Positions 32,969 to 39,752 of a stretch of DNA of 40,061 bases are shown piece after piece. The notes beneath the pieces were generated by a model, which searched no databases, was not told the origin of the DNA, and saw only the letters and a program-made list of their open reading frames with translations. Numbering within the stretch: the stretch's first letter is position 1; every line of letters begins with the position of its first letter. This DNA is from Planctomycetota bacterium (GTDB lineage: Bacteria; Planctomycetota; JAPUJT01): positions 1 to 40,061 of the forward strand of contig JAPUJT010000080.1 in assembly GCA_027296055.1 (NCBI GenBank), read 5' to 3'. The position numbers and the translations under genes are program-made.

Positions 32969-33577
32969 CTACTTCGGGGCTTCCCACTCCCGCCGACGTA
33001 TCGCCTGGATCGTCTCCTCGGGGGAGAGTCCAGCCAGATACCGCGTTGTCGTTGCCAGTGACGCGTGGCCGAGTTGCCGCATGATGATGACTACCGGTAT
33101 CCCCTCTCTGGCCAGCTCCACCGCGTGCGCGTGACGCAGCGCGTGGGGATGAATCCTCCGGTCGATTCCCGCCTTCCGGGCTAGACGTGGTAGCAGTTTC
33201 CGTATGTAGGACGTCGCCAGCTCGCTGCCAGTCAACGTCGAGAAGACGGGGCCACCGTTCAACCCGAGTTTCGACCGGACGTCGATCCACCGTTCGATCA
33301 CGGCTATGGACGAGGGGTCGATCCCTACGGTTCGGGCCTTCCCACCCTTGCCGCGTCGTATGCGGATCGTCCCCGCGTCTCGATCGATGTCGCGCAGCTT
33401 CAGGTTCAGCGTCTCCAGGCACCGCAACCCGGCCCGGTACATGACGACGATGATCGCCCGGTTGCGGATTCCGGTCGGGGCCTTCCGAGAGCAAGCCTTC
33501 ATCACCGCGCCGACTTCCTCTCGCGTTGGAATCTCTGCCGGATAGGTCTGCCCTTTGTTCGCGGGCCTCCTGGCCAT
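32969..33577 (-). CDS. Minimal XerC/D-like tyrosine recombinase lacking the core-binding domain
   Basis: The product is 202 residues from ATG 33577 (GGGAGGT upstream). It begins almost directly with the catalytic domain (EIPTREEVGAVMKACSRKAP). The catalytic set is complete: Arg52 (AGLRCLE), Lys77 (RRGKGGK), His145 and Arg148 (HALRH), His171 (QLGHASLATT) and Tyr180. Ordinary Xer and integrase proteins have about 100 more N-terminal residues that grip the core DNA. It might need a partner subunit, or act as a resolvase or invertase on the 11-bp inverted sites just upstream (33600-33680). Element multimer resolution is a possible job. Confidence 0.88.
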   Translation of the reverse strand: MARRPANKGQTYPAEIPTREEVGAVMKACSRKAPTGIRNRAIIVVMYRAGLRCLETLNLKLRDIDRDAGTIRIRRGKGGKARTVGIDPSSIAVIERWIDVRSKLGLNGGPVFSTLTGSELATSYIRKLLPRLARKAGIDRRIHPHALRHAHAVELAREGIPVVIIMRQLGHASLATTTRYLAGLSPEETIQAIRRREWEAPK

Positions 33578-33599
33578 CGGATACCTCCCTTCCGTTCGG

Positions 33600-33680
33600 G
33601 TTACGCTTTGATCCCAAAGCGTAACTCTATTCGCCCCTACTGGCCCTTGGCCGGGTCGATGGGGCAAAGCGTAACTCTAT
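33600..33680. repeat. 11-bp inverted repeat plus a third direct copy beside the second recombinase
   Basis: GTTACGCTTTG (33600-33610) and CAAAGCGTAAC (33615-33625) are perfect 11-bp arms with a 4-nt spacer. The right arm is repeated as part of a 16-bp identical sequence, caaagcgtaactctat, at 33615-33630 and 33665-33680, exactly 50 bp apart. The site lies 22 bp upstream of the recombinase start. Confidence 0.85.
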
Positions 33681-33757
33681 GGGGCCTGTGGGCCTCGACA
33701 TCGGGACCTCACCGCAAGGCCCTTTCGGTCAGGCTCGAGAGCCCGGCCGGGAAGGCC

Positions 33758-34168
33758 CTAATCTTCCTCGGGCAGCATGATCGTGATCACCGGCTCCATG
33801 TTGTCACCGGGGCCGCAAAGGGACTTCAGCTTGACCGTCTCCGATTTCCCGTTGCCCTGGTAGACGACTACCTGAAACCGAACCTCTTGCCCGCTGGACG
33901 CCCCTTTCCATATCTTCCACTTCAGCACTACCAGGACATCCCAGAGGCGGCCCTTCAGGTCCTGCCCCGCGGGCAAATCGACATCGATGGGCGCGACGGC
34001 CTCCGAGAATGCGCCCGCGGTCATGGCGATCGGGAACTTGAAACCGGCCTCCCGAACTAGAGGCGCGGTCTCCCCCTGCATGAGATCCACGAGCACGCCA
34101 TCCTCGATAGCCTGTGCCCGTGTGTAGACTGAAATCGGTTCCCCGAAGATTTCCGTGAGCTGGTTCAT
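33758..34168 (-). CDS. DUF6573-like mobile-element protein
   Basis: The protein has 136 residues, ATG at 34168. IFGEPISVYTRAQAIEDGVL, EAGFKFPIAMTAGAF, LKGRLWDVLVVLKW and CGPGDNMEPVITIMLPEED match a small protein family I know from plasmids and integrative elements (DUF6573). Its function is unknown. It lies between the clamp gene and the second recombinase, with copy 2 of the duplicated leader hairpin 34 nt before its start. Confidence 0.7.
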   Translation of the reverse strand: MNQLTEIFGEPISVYTRAQAIEDGVLVDLMQGETAPLVREAGFKFPIAMTAGAFSEAVAPIDVDLPAGQDLKGRLWDVLVVLKWKIWKGASSGQEVRFQVVVYQGNGKSETVKLKSLCGPGDNMEPVITIMLPEED

Positions 34169-34201
34169 TCGATTTTCTCCGTTGTTGTTGTGGGTAGGGG
34201 A

Positions 34202-34221
34202 CGGACCAAAGCGATCCGCCC
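34202..34221 (-). promoter_or_regulatory. Leader hairpin, copy 2 (before DUF6573-like gene)
   Basis: This is identical over 20 nt to the copy at 32936-32955 and lies between the clamp stop and the start at 34168. Spacing to the start codon is nearly the same for both copies. Confidence 0.65.
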
Positions 34222-34237
34222 CCGGTTTCTCGACTCC

Positions 34238-35380
34238 CTAGCTGGCATCCTCGAGGGTGATCGGCATCAGCACGTAGCACCCATCCGTCTCGTCGGTCAG
34301 CTTGACCGCGCTCCTGGCATCGGACATCTCGAACGTCACTTCAGGAGATTCGGACGCCTTCAGATAATCGATGAGATACTTCGGGTTGAAGTGGACCGTG
34401 ATAGGGTCGATCTCGATCCCCGCGTCCAGCTCGAGAGGGACATCGGCCTGGCAAGCGCCGACGTTCAAGGCCTGCGCGCCCACGGTGAGCAAGGCCCCAC
34501 CGAAAGCGAGACTGACAGACTGGGACCCCTCGGATGCCATAGTGGCCACATCCTTGAGCGCCCCCTCGAGATCGGCCGAGTTCATGGAGATCCGATACTC
34601 GAATTTCGAAGGTACGACCTCTTCCCAAGTAGGGAAGGTCCCATCGATCTTGGACGCGACGAACGTCGCGCCCCCATACTGAAATAGGACGCGATTATCT
34701 TCGGGGAGAATTGAGACGTCGCCTAGATCCTTGGCGCCCTTGGGCATCGCGGCCACAATATCCGCGAGCACTCGAGACGGGATAAGCGCCTCGAACGATC
34801 CCGTTTCTTTCTCCGTTCCATGCCGCGGCCACGGGATCACGCTCCCAGTCTGGATCGCAAGGCGCTTCCCATCCGTACCCACAAAGGTCACGCGGCCACT
34901 CTTCACCGAGATCAAAACTCCGTGGATCGCGTATCTCGATTCCTCAGCCGCGCACGCGAACGAGATCCGCTTGACGAGCTCACGGAAGGCTGCAGCGTCG
35001 ATACGCAAGCCCTTGCCCGCGGGATACTGCGGAATGACCGGGAAATCGGCCACATCCTCCCCTTGCAGGGAGAAGCGGCGCCGCGTCCAAGACACTTCTA
35101 GCTTGCCATCGGCCCCCTTGAACGTGACGAGCTCGCCTTTCGCCCCCTTGATGATGGTGGCCAGGCGCGCCGCGGGGACCATGATCTCCCCGGCCTTCGA
35201 AAGCGTCCCCTCGAGCACTCGGCGCGTACCTACTTCCAGATCCGTACCCGCGAGCTCGATAGCACCGTTCGCGCTGATCATCACGTTCTGCAGGATAGGG
35301 CGCGCCGCTCGCTTAGGGATCGCCCTTGATACCAACTTCAGACCTTGCGACAGGATCGCCGCGGGGATAGAAAACTGCAT
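34238..35380 (-). CDS. dnaN: DNA polymerase III sliding clamp (beta subunit) on the element
   Basis: The product is 380 residues from ATG 35380 (GGAGGG upstream). Three clamp domains are recognisable: MQFSIPAAILSQGLKLVSRA with RPILQNVMISA; the middle domain around FRELVKRISFACAAEESRYA and GVLISVKSGRVTFVGTDGKR; and the third with FNPKYLIDYLKA, ending YVLMPITLED, the usual clamp C-terminus. It would encircle DNA and hold polymerase. A bacterium needs only one DnaN, so this copy probably serves replication or repair of the element. It shares an identical 20-nt leader with the ArdC-like gene, pointing to a common control. Confidence 0.92.
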   Translation of the reverse strand: MQFSIPAAILSQGLKLVSRAIPKRAARPILQNVMISANGAIELAGTDLEVGTRRVLEGTLSKAGEIMVPAARLATIIKGAKGELVTFKGADGKLEVSWTRRRFSLQGEDVADFPVIPQYPAGKGLRIDAAAFRELVKRISFACAAEESRYAIHGVLISVKSGRVTFVGTDGKRLAIQTGSVIPWPRHGTEKETGSFEALIPSRVLADIVAAMPKGAKDLGDVSILPEDNRVLFQYGGATFVASKIDGTFPTWEEVVPSKFEYRISMNSADLEGALKDVATMASEGSQSVSLAFGGALLTVGAQALNVGACQADVPLELDAGIEIDPITVHFNPKYLIDYLKASESPEVTFEMSDARSAVKLTDETDGCYVLMPITLEDAS

Positions 35381-35387
35381 GATCTCG

Positions 35388-35407
35388 CCCTCCGTACTAG
35401 AAGAGGA
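35388..35407 (-). promoter_or_regulatory. 20-nt ribosome-binding leader of dnaN, shared with the ArdC-like gene
   Basis: ccctccgtactagaagagga is identical at 35388-35407 and 37333-37352. On the minus strand it contains the ribosome-binding site GGAGGG of each gene. Such identity in non-coding leaders suggests recent duplication or selection for common translational control. Confidence 0.7.
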
Positions 35408-35473
35408 TTGAAAAAGGTCCCACGTTAGGACCGCCATGCCCGCACCCTCACGGGAAGATGCGAACGGGAGATC

Positions 35474-36079
35474 CTAGATGGCGTACCGCATATCACTGGG
35501 TGCGCTTTCCTTGGCATTCCGCCCCTTGGTGGTAGCCTGAACCGATCCTCGTTTGTTTCTCTTGAGATAATCGCCGCTCACTAGATCGTCGATCGCCGCG
35601 GCTGCCCCCGGAATCTTGGCCAACGCGTTGCGCCGATACTCTCCGCCCTTCAATCCGATGATCGTGCAGAGTGCGCGGAGATGCGTCTCGGTTAGGTCCT
35701 GTCCGGGGGCCGGGAGCGCGGCCAGTATCGATCCCGGACCCGCGTACACGATCAAGTAGGGGGATTTACGGTGTCCCCCGGTACTGCCCTTGATGACGAG
35801 GATTCCAGGGGGAAGGGGGATATCTTGGGGTTGACGATCCGGGAGTCGCGACTCGAATGGATTCGCACCGCCCCATGATCCGTATTCTCTCTTGAATCGC
35901 CCCGTCTCAAGATTCAGGACGATCAGGATGCCGCGTGATCCTTGGCCCCCACTAGACCGGGAATCCACGGAATCCTGAATCCGCACCGCGATATCGGCGC
36001 GGCGGTACTCTTCCGACTCAAGAGCTTGACGCAATGCAGGGGGCCATTGGTCCCGCTCGATATGGATAGACTTGCCCAT
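35474..36079 (-). CDS. Element protein of unknown function
   Basis: The product is 201 residues from ATG 36079 (AAGG upstream); the longer frame overlaps the next gene. Notable segments are REYGSWGGANPFESRLPDR, IPLPPGILVIKGSTGGH and PYLIVYAGPGSILAALP, which I recall from other conserved but unnamed mobile-element proteins. The end is a helical domain (LRALCTIIGLKGGEYRRNAL) that could be a winged helix. It sits between the clamp and the CxxC/ArdC genes in one minus-strand run. Confidence 0.65.
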   Translation of the reverse strand: MGKSIHIERDQWPPALRQALESEEYRRADIAVRIQDSVDSRSSGGQGSRGILIVLNLETGRFKREYGSWGGANPFESRLPDRQPQDIPLPPGILVIKGSTGGHRKSPYLIVYAGPGSILAALPAPGQDLTETHLRALCTIIGLKGGEYRRNALAKIPGAAAAIDDLVSGDYLKRNKRGSVQATTKGRNAKESAPSDMRYAI

Positions 36080-36083
36080 GATT

Positions 36084-36494
36084 TTATTTACCTTTCGCGT
36101 AGGCGAGAATCGAATCCCGATCCATCGGCGCGGGCATGAAAAGGGCAAAGGGATTCCCCGATTGCACCTTCCCGTATCCACGTTTCGCCCTATTGAAGTG
36201 CGCGCCACAGAGTAGTACGCGTTGGGGGCCTACGTGCCAGGCCCCGCGCCGATTGCAGAGATCGCACCGTGGCATCTCAGCTAGTTCCGCTTTGCGCGCC
36301 ACGCGGGCCGTCTCATTGCGATTCGAGATACATTCCATGCAAAGGGACAGATCCGATCTCCCCCCTGCCCAAAACGGATGTTGGGGTTGCACGCAGGACA
36401 TGGAATCCACGCGGCCACAGTCCCCGCACGTTCGGTCCCCGCGTGGTAGGCCATCCCACCACGCGGAAAGCTTGCTAGGTGACGGGCGATTCAT
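36084..36494 (-). CDS. Multi-CxxC zinc-binding protein
   Basis: The protein has 136 residues. Four Cys-rich sites are visible: CGDCGRVDSMSC, CMEC, CDLC and LCGAHFNRA. They would fit two zinc sites, the second with a His ligand. It starts 9 nt after the stop of the ArdC-like gene and ends 4 nt before the next start, so it is translated in the same operon. Small zinc proteins are typical of phages and mobile elements. No family is recognised and no nuclease motif is seen. Confidence 0.65.
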   Translation of the reverse strand: MNRPSPSKLSAWWDGLPRGDRTCGDCGRVDSMSCVQPQHPFWAGGRSDLSLCMECISNRNETARVARKAELAEMPRCDLCNRRGAWHVGPQRVLLCGAHFNRAKRGYGKVQSGNPFALFMPAPMDRDSILAYAKGK

Positions 36495-36503
36495 TCCGCC
36501 CCC

Positions 36504-37328
36504 TTACGCCGCGATCGGGGTTTCGACCCCGACCGTTGCAGCCGCGATGATTTTCTCGATTGCCTTGCAGGCCCGGCCTAGAACGCGTTCGCATCCCCGA
36601 CGGAGCGCGTCATCCGCGCTTAGCTTGGGAAACCATTTCTGGGAATAGCCCATGATGTATCGATAGTGGAATCCGTCATTCCGGGGTTGACGTCCGACCA
36701 TCCGGGCGAGCACCGCGGCCGTCAACTCGGCAACGATCTCCTGATCGGAATGCTGCCCGCCCTTCAGCTCGCCATGCTCCCGACCGTCCGCGCAGTGGCC
36801 TAGTTCATGGAAAAAGGTTTCCTCGGCTTCATCACAGACAACGATCTCCCGGCCATTCGTCCAGCCGTACCGCGCACCGTTGAATACTTCCGCCCGGACC
36901 TTGATCCCCCATTTCTCCGCGACGTCCATCAACGGATGAGCGGGGACCGTCGGGAGCTCATAGTCCAGCGAATCCCCTTCCGTATCCTCGAGACGGAATA
37001 CGGGGATTGCGACGAAACCGATAAGGCGCGTCGATTCGTCCCCCGTCGCCTTATCCTCGACCTTGACCATCCGCGGGCCGAGAATCGAGAATGACCGCGC
37101 CCCCTTCCGTACATGACGGCCGCACATCTTCCATTGCCGGAAACCCCGCGCATCCGATGTCCCGGCCATCGCGGCTAGAACGCGGTTGCGTAGACTCCAT
37201 TTCGCTATGGGGATGTTCGGTGCGGGGAATACTGCCTTTTGCACCGTCGCGGGGACGTCCCCGGATAGAAACAGATCGACGACGGCATCAAGCGTTTCCT
37301 TGACGCGGTCAACTTTCGGCTTGCCCAT
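36504..37328 (-). CDS. ArdC-like antirestriction protein (ssDNA-binding domain plus zincin)
   Basis: The protein has 274 residues, ATG with GGAGGG upstream. The N-terminal half has the ArdC ssDNA-binding layout (IPIAKWSLRNRVLAAMAGTS, ARGFRQWKMCGRHVRKGARS with the conserved aromatic and Lys/Gly positions, then FVAIPVFRLEDTEGDSL). The C-terminal half is a gluzincin-like metallopeptidase: HELGH (174-178) and a likely third ligand Glu near 197-201 (QEIVAELTAAVL). ArdC proteins protect incoming plasmid DNA from restriction enzymes. As first gene of the minus-strand block it would be made early after entry. Confidence 0.82.
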   Translation of the reverse strand: MGKPKVDRVKETLDAVVDLFLSGDVPATVQKAVFPAPNIPIAKWSLRNRVLAAMAGTSDARGFRQWKMCGRHVRKGARSFSILGPRMVKVEDKATGDESTRLIGFVAIPVFRLEDTEGDSLDYELPTVPAHPLMDVAEKWGIKVRAEVFNGARYGWTNGREIVVCDEAEETFFHELGHCADGREHGELKGGQHSDQEIVAELTAAVLARMVGRQPRNDGFHYRYIMGYSQKWFPKLSADDALRRGCERVLGRACKAIEKIIAAATVGVETPIAA

Positions 37329-37332
37329 GATT

Positions 37333-37352
37333 CCCTCCGTACTAGAAGAGGA
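37333..37352 (-). promoter_or_regulatory. 20-nt ribosome-binding leader of the ArdC-like gene (second copy)
   Basis: This is identical to the dnaN leader at 35388-35407; GGAGGG lies 4 nt before the start codon at 37328. Confidence 0.7.
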
Positions 37353-37368
37353 AAGAGGAATTGAGTAG

Positions 37369-37429
37369 CTAGCGAAACGAAACGCTAGACAACTGTTGCT
37401 AGTTTCCCATGCCTACTGGAACTTGTCAA
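37369..37429 (-). promoter_or_regulatory. Putative promoter and operator for the ArdC-clamp block
   Basis: On the minus strand a perfect TTGACA (37424-37429) is preceded by an AT-rich UP-like stretch (ATTTATATTTA) and followed 17 bp later by GAAACT, a poor -10 (3 of 6). Downstream is an inverted repeat CTAGCG, 8-nt loop, CGCTAG (37369-37388), a possible operator. The weak -10 suggests an activator or another sigma factor. Confidence 0.4.
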
Positions 37430-37554
37430 GCGGTAAATATAAATAGGTCGACCTTTCCCTCGGACCGATGCGCGATCTCGTTAATGAATGAGTCGCGCGA
37501 ACGTTTCCGATCTCAACTCGATCCGGGTTGCGGATCTGCAGGACACCATCGACG

Positions 37555-37613
37555 ATCGAGACGCGCGATCCTTCGATCCTTGGATCGCGCGTTCGATGGG
37601 GGTGGAGGGGGGG
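37555..37613. other. Long bulged hairpin followed by G-run in a divergent intergenic region
   Basis: ACGCGCGATCC (37561-37571) and GGATCGCGCGT (37582-37592) are perfect 11-bp arms with a 10-nt loop. Five more pairs (ATCGA 37555-37559, TCGAT 37593-37597) extend the stem across one bulged G, 16 bp in all. A 16-nt G-rich run (37598-37613) follows at once. A 10-bp palindrome AGGTCGACCT lies at 37445-37454. No gene is seen in 37329-37760. An origin, transfer origin or structured RNA is possible. Confidence 0.75.
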
Positions 37614-37760
37614 TCTCGACTTTCCGCGCTCTTACCTCTAGTAGACCTGCCTGTGCTTACAAGATGATGAGCGATGATGAGAAAAAAAAAGTGGGCTCGT
37701 CGTGATTGCGGGGTATCTTGAAGCAAAGGGTACGAACGCAGCCTGGCCTGGAGGTTCACG

Positions 37761-38096
37761 ATGAAACGACCTCGGAAGAGAAACCCTAAGCCACCCCGAC
37801 CGACTCTCGAGGACAGCCGACGCGGCGGCCTCGCGAGGAAAGCTCAAATTCGAGAAGGCGATGAACTCCGCAAGGCCCTGGCCCGCGGCGACCTTGTCCC
37901 AGCAGAGGAGCAGGAGGATTCCGGCGCCCGCTGTCCCCTGCTCATGTCGAGTCAGGACGAAGCTAGGAGGCGAGCGGGGTTGGAGCCGAAGAAGCGCAAG
38001 TACATTGACGTGCCACCCGAGCGCGAGGTCCCTTCTGGTCTCCTCGAGCTTCAGCGTATGGATCCTGCCCAGCGGGCACGGCTGTTGGCGGATTGA
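37761..38096 (+). CDS. Small basic protein of unknown function
   Basis: The protein has 111 residues, ATG with GGAGG 8 nt upstream. It starts very basic (KRPRKRNPKPPRP), continues with charged helix (DSRRGGLARKAQIREGDELR, ALARGDLVPAEEQ) and ends PSGLLELQRMDPAQRARLLAD. No family recognised. It is divergent from the ArdC-clamp block, with the 432-nt structured region between them. Confidence 0.5.
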   Translation: MKRPRKRNPKPPRPTLEDSRRGGLARKAQIREGDELRKALARGDLVPAEEQEDSGARCPLLMSSQDEARRRAGLEPKKRKYIDVPPEREVPSGLLELQRMDPAQRARLLAD

Positions 38097-38148
38097 GGCG
38101 AACCTTTCAGCGGGAGGTGCGCGATCTGGGTCGAGAAATAGCCTATAA

Positions 38149-38215
38149 CGTGATTACTGAAGGAGGCGCACTAGGCCCTATCACGTCTTCTTCAGTACGG
38201 GCCTACGCTTGTGCG
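38149..38215. other. Interleaved palindromes in a convergent gap
   Basis: Short inverted pairs occur in crossed order: CGTGA (38149-38153) with TCACG (38181-38185), ACTGAAG (38156-38162) with CTTCAGT (38190-38196), and TAGGCCC (38172-38178) with GGGCCTA (38199-38205). CGCAC (38167-38171) with GTGCG (38211-38215) adds to the last helix. Not all can pair at once without a pseudoknot. A T-run follows near 38240. Confidence 0.7.
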
Positions 38216-38371
38216 ACAGAACGTACGGGCAAGGGCTCTTTTTTCTTGGTTCGCACTCAAGAGCACGGCGTCGTCGCAAGCGGAAGCGGTGAGTCGCGGC
38301 GGGCGGCGACCTGGGCGCTTTCCGCCGGTAGGCCGCTGACGAACGAGATCGAAGACGGGGAGGGAGTTCGT

Positions 38372-39016
38372 CTACTTCCTCCCGATGTATTTCGCTTCTA
38401 CGCTCTCCCCGTCGTCGGTGTTCACCAGTTTGTATGGGAAGAACCCTTCGTTCTCTAAGACGGTGATGTTCGTAATGGGAAGCCAGAGCATGGTGTCGAT
38501 CCTGTCTATCGGACTGATCTCCCAAAGGGAACCATCTTCAAGTAGAATCATTTCTCCGGCGTCGATTTTCTTCATCACCCAGTGGCCACCCCCAGTTCCC
38601 GCGTAGACCTTTCCGTTAGCCGCCCCGGCGGATCTTTTCCCCGACTCGCCCGGCTCCTTTCCAGCGGTAGCGCCCCCGCCCGGCCACGGAGTCTCCCAGG
38701 TTGGCCATCCCTTCCTGTCGAATAGGGCAAGAACGGGGCGCTCAGTCAAACTTCCATCCTTCCCCTTTCCACTTGAGATTCCGAGGAACGCTCTGATTTT
38801 CCCTTTCTCATCTAGGACCGACAGCCCGACCCCCTTGGCTGATTTGCCAACTATGGCGAGCGTCGCTCGGACGATTCCGTTCTCGTCGACGACAACAAAG
38901 GACCGAGCCCTGATCTCCTTGGGCACTTTCTCCTGGGCTTGACCCAAGCCCAGATTCCCGAAGAGAGTCACCACAGCCAGCGACCCGAGCGCGCCTCCCA
39001 AGAATCCTTGCCTCAT
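38372..39016 (-). CDS. Exported protein with repeated DENG/DEKG beta motifs
   Basis: The product is about 214 residues from the ATG near 39016 (GGAGG 8 nt upstream; a GTG one codon earlier is possible). A signal peptide (FLGGALGSLAVVTLFGNLGL) ends around GQAQ. Two copies of a strand-turn-strand motif follow: FVVVDENGIVRATLAIVG and LSVLDEKGKIRAFLGISS, which form a repeat fold in many exported bacterial proteins. A Gly/Lys linker leads to a second part (MILLEDGSLWEISPIDR, LWLPITNITVLENEGFFPYK) without a known name. It is followed by a convergent gap and is downstream of the CxxC gene at 39035. Confidence 0.75.
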   Translation of the reverse strand: MRQGFLGGALGSLAVVTLFGNLGLGQAQEKVPKEIRARSFVVVDENGIVRATLAIVGKSAKGVGLSVLDEKGKIRAFLGISSGKGKDGSLTERPVLALFDRKGWPTWETPWPGGGATAGKEPGESGKRSAGAANGKVYAGTGGGHWVMKKIDAGEMILLEDGSLWEISPIDRIDTMLWLPITNITVLENEGFFPYKLVNTDDGESVEAKYIGRK

Positions 39017-39034
39017 CACCTGGTCCTCCTACTC

Positions 39035-39394
39035 CTACGCCTTGGGCGTACGAATCATCCGCCGGACGTGCTCCTGATAGCCGTGGAGGGCAGCTTCGCC
39101 CCATGTTTCGTTGGAGGAATCCGCCATCAGTCGGCGAAGATCTTCACGCCACATGCGAACTGTCTCCGAATCCTGTGCCACTCGAGCGGCCGCCATGGCT
39201 GCGTTGCCGCTCTCCTCTCGATGCTTCCAACACGCCTTGCAGAGCGAGCTATTGGCGTGCCATGGAGGATTTGGGAAGTCGAGCTCGCCATCGCGCTCCA
39301 CTTCGATTAGCTTTTCCAAGGCCCAAGCCATCCCGTCGACGACCTTGTCGTCCTTCGGATTGCTGCACCCTGGATACGCACACTCGTCAGCCAT
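39035..39394 (-). CDS. Small CxxC protein of unknown function
   Basis: The protein has 119 residues, ATG with AAAGGAGGG upstream. CAYPGC near the start and CKACWKH in the middle could make one zinc site. The rest is helical (MAWALEKLIEVERDGELDF, AAMAAARVAQDSETVRMWRE). No family is recognised. The leader before its start (GGAGGGACCAGGT) resembles that before the next gene (GGAGGACCAGGT), suggesting local duplication of the translation signal. Confidence 0.6.
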   Translation of the reverse strand: MADECAYPGCSNPKDDKVVDGMAWALEKLIEVERDGELDFPNPPWHANSSLCKACWKHREESGNAAMAAARVAQDSETVRMWREDLRRLMADSSNETWGEAALHGYQEHVRRMIRTPKA

Positions 39395-39410
39395 CGACCT
39401 GGTCCCTCCT

Positions 39411-39527
39411 TTACTCCTTCACCTCTCGAATCGTCACCCGCGGTCCCCAAGAGGAAAGCCCGCAGGGATCACCGCACGTCATCCTGGCGATACTCTGATT
39501 TCTGTCTGGGGGACTCGTGAGCGTCAC
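39411..39527 (-). CDS. Possible very small protein
   Basis: An open frame from GTG 39527 gives 38 residues, ending CGDPCGLSSWGPRVTIREVKE. It lies in the same orientation 16 nt upstream of the 39394 gene, whose ribosome-binding site overlaps its end. No strong ribosome-binding site precedes it. Support is only its position and plausible sequence. The rest of the 39395-39647 gap shows nothing clear. Confidence 0.3.
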   Translation of the reverse strand: MTLTSPPDRNQSIARMTCGDPCGLSSWGPRVTIREVKE

Positions 39528-39647
39528 CCTACCGTCCCGTTCATGGAGGCGTCAATAGTCTTCGCCAAACGCCCTCAGTCGGCACTCAGAGCGCCGCTGG
39601 TCAGGCGCTGCGACCTGTTGCGTGGCGACGCACGGATCATCCAGGTG

Positions 39648-39752
39648 CTAGTCGGCTTCCGTCAAGATGACTGTATGGCCGTCGGGGTCCCTGACGTGAG
39701 CGTACGCTCCGCGAGGCCCAACGACCGGCTTGTTCGAGCTCCAGAAGGCCCT
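39648..39752 (-). pseudogene. 3' remnant of a glyoxalase/VOC family gene
   Basis: On the minus strand the frame ending at TAG 39648-39650 encodes WSSNKPVVGPRG followed by AYAHVRDPDGHTVILTEAD. The RDPDGHTVILTE motif is the typical last strand of VOC proteins (glyoxalase I/fosfomycin resistance-like). Only about 35 residues are present against the usual 120 or more, and upstream the similarity stops or shifts frame. It appears to be a fragment left by a rearrangement. Confidence 0.5.

Noticed and set aside
32907..33617. Extended DUF3560 frame starting upstream at 33617
   Set aside because: It would overlap the recombinase gene; the ATG at 32906 has a proper ribosome-binding site and starts the conserved sequence.
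36095..36130. tRNA-like T-loop sequence (gagaatcgaatcccgatc) as an att remnant
   Set aside because: It lies within the coding end of the multi-CxxC gene and has no matching anticodon arm or acceptor stem nearby.
38093..38458. Plus-strand 121-residue frame with TTG start overlapping the stop of the 37761 gene
   Set aside because: It runs antisense into the end of the exported-protein gene, has no ribosome-binding site and crosses the palindrome cluster.
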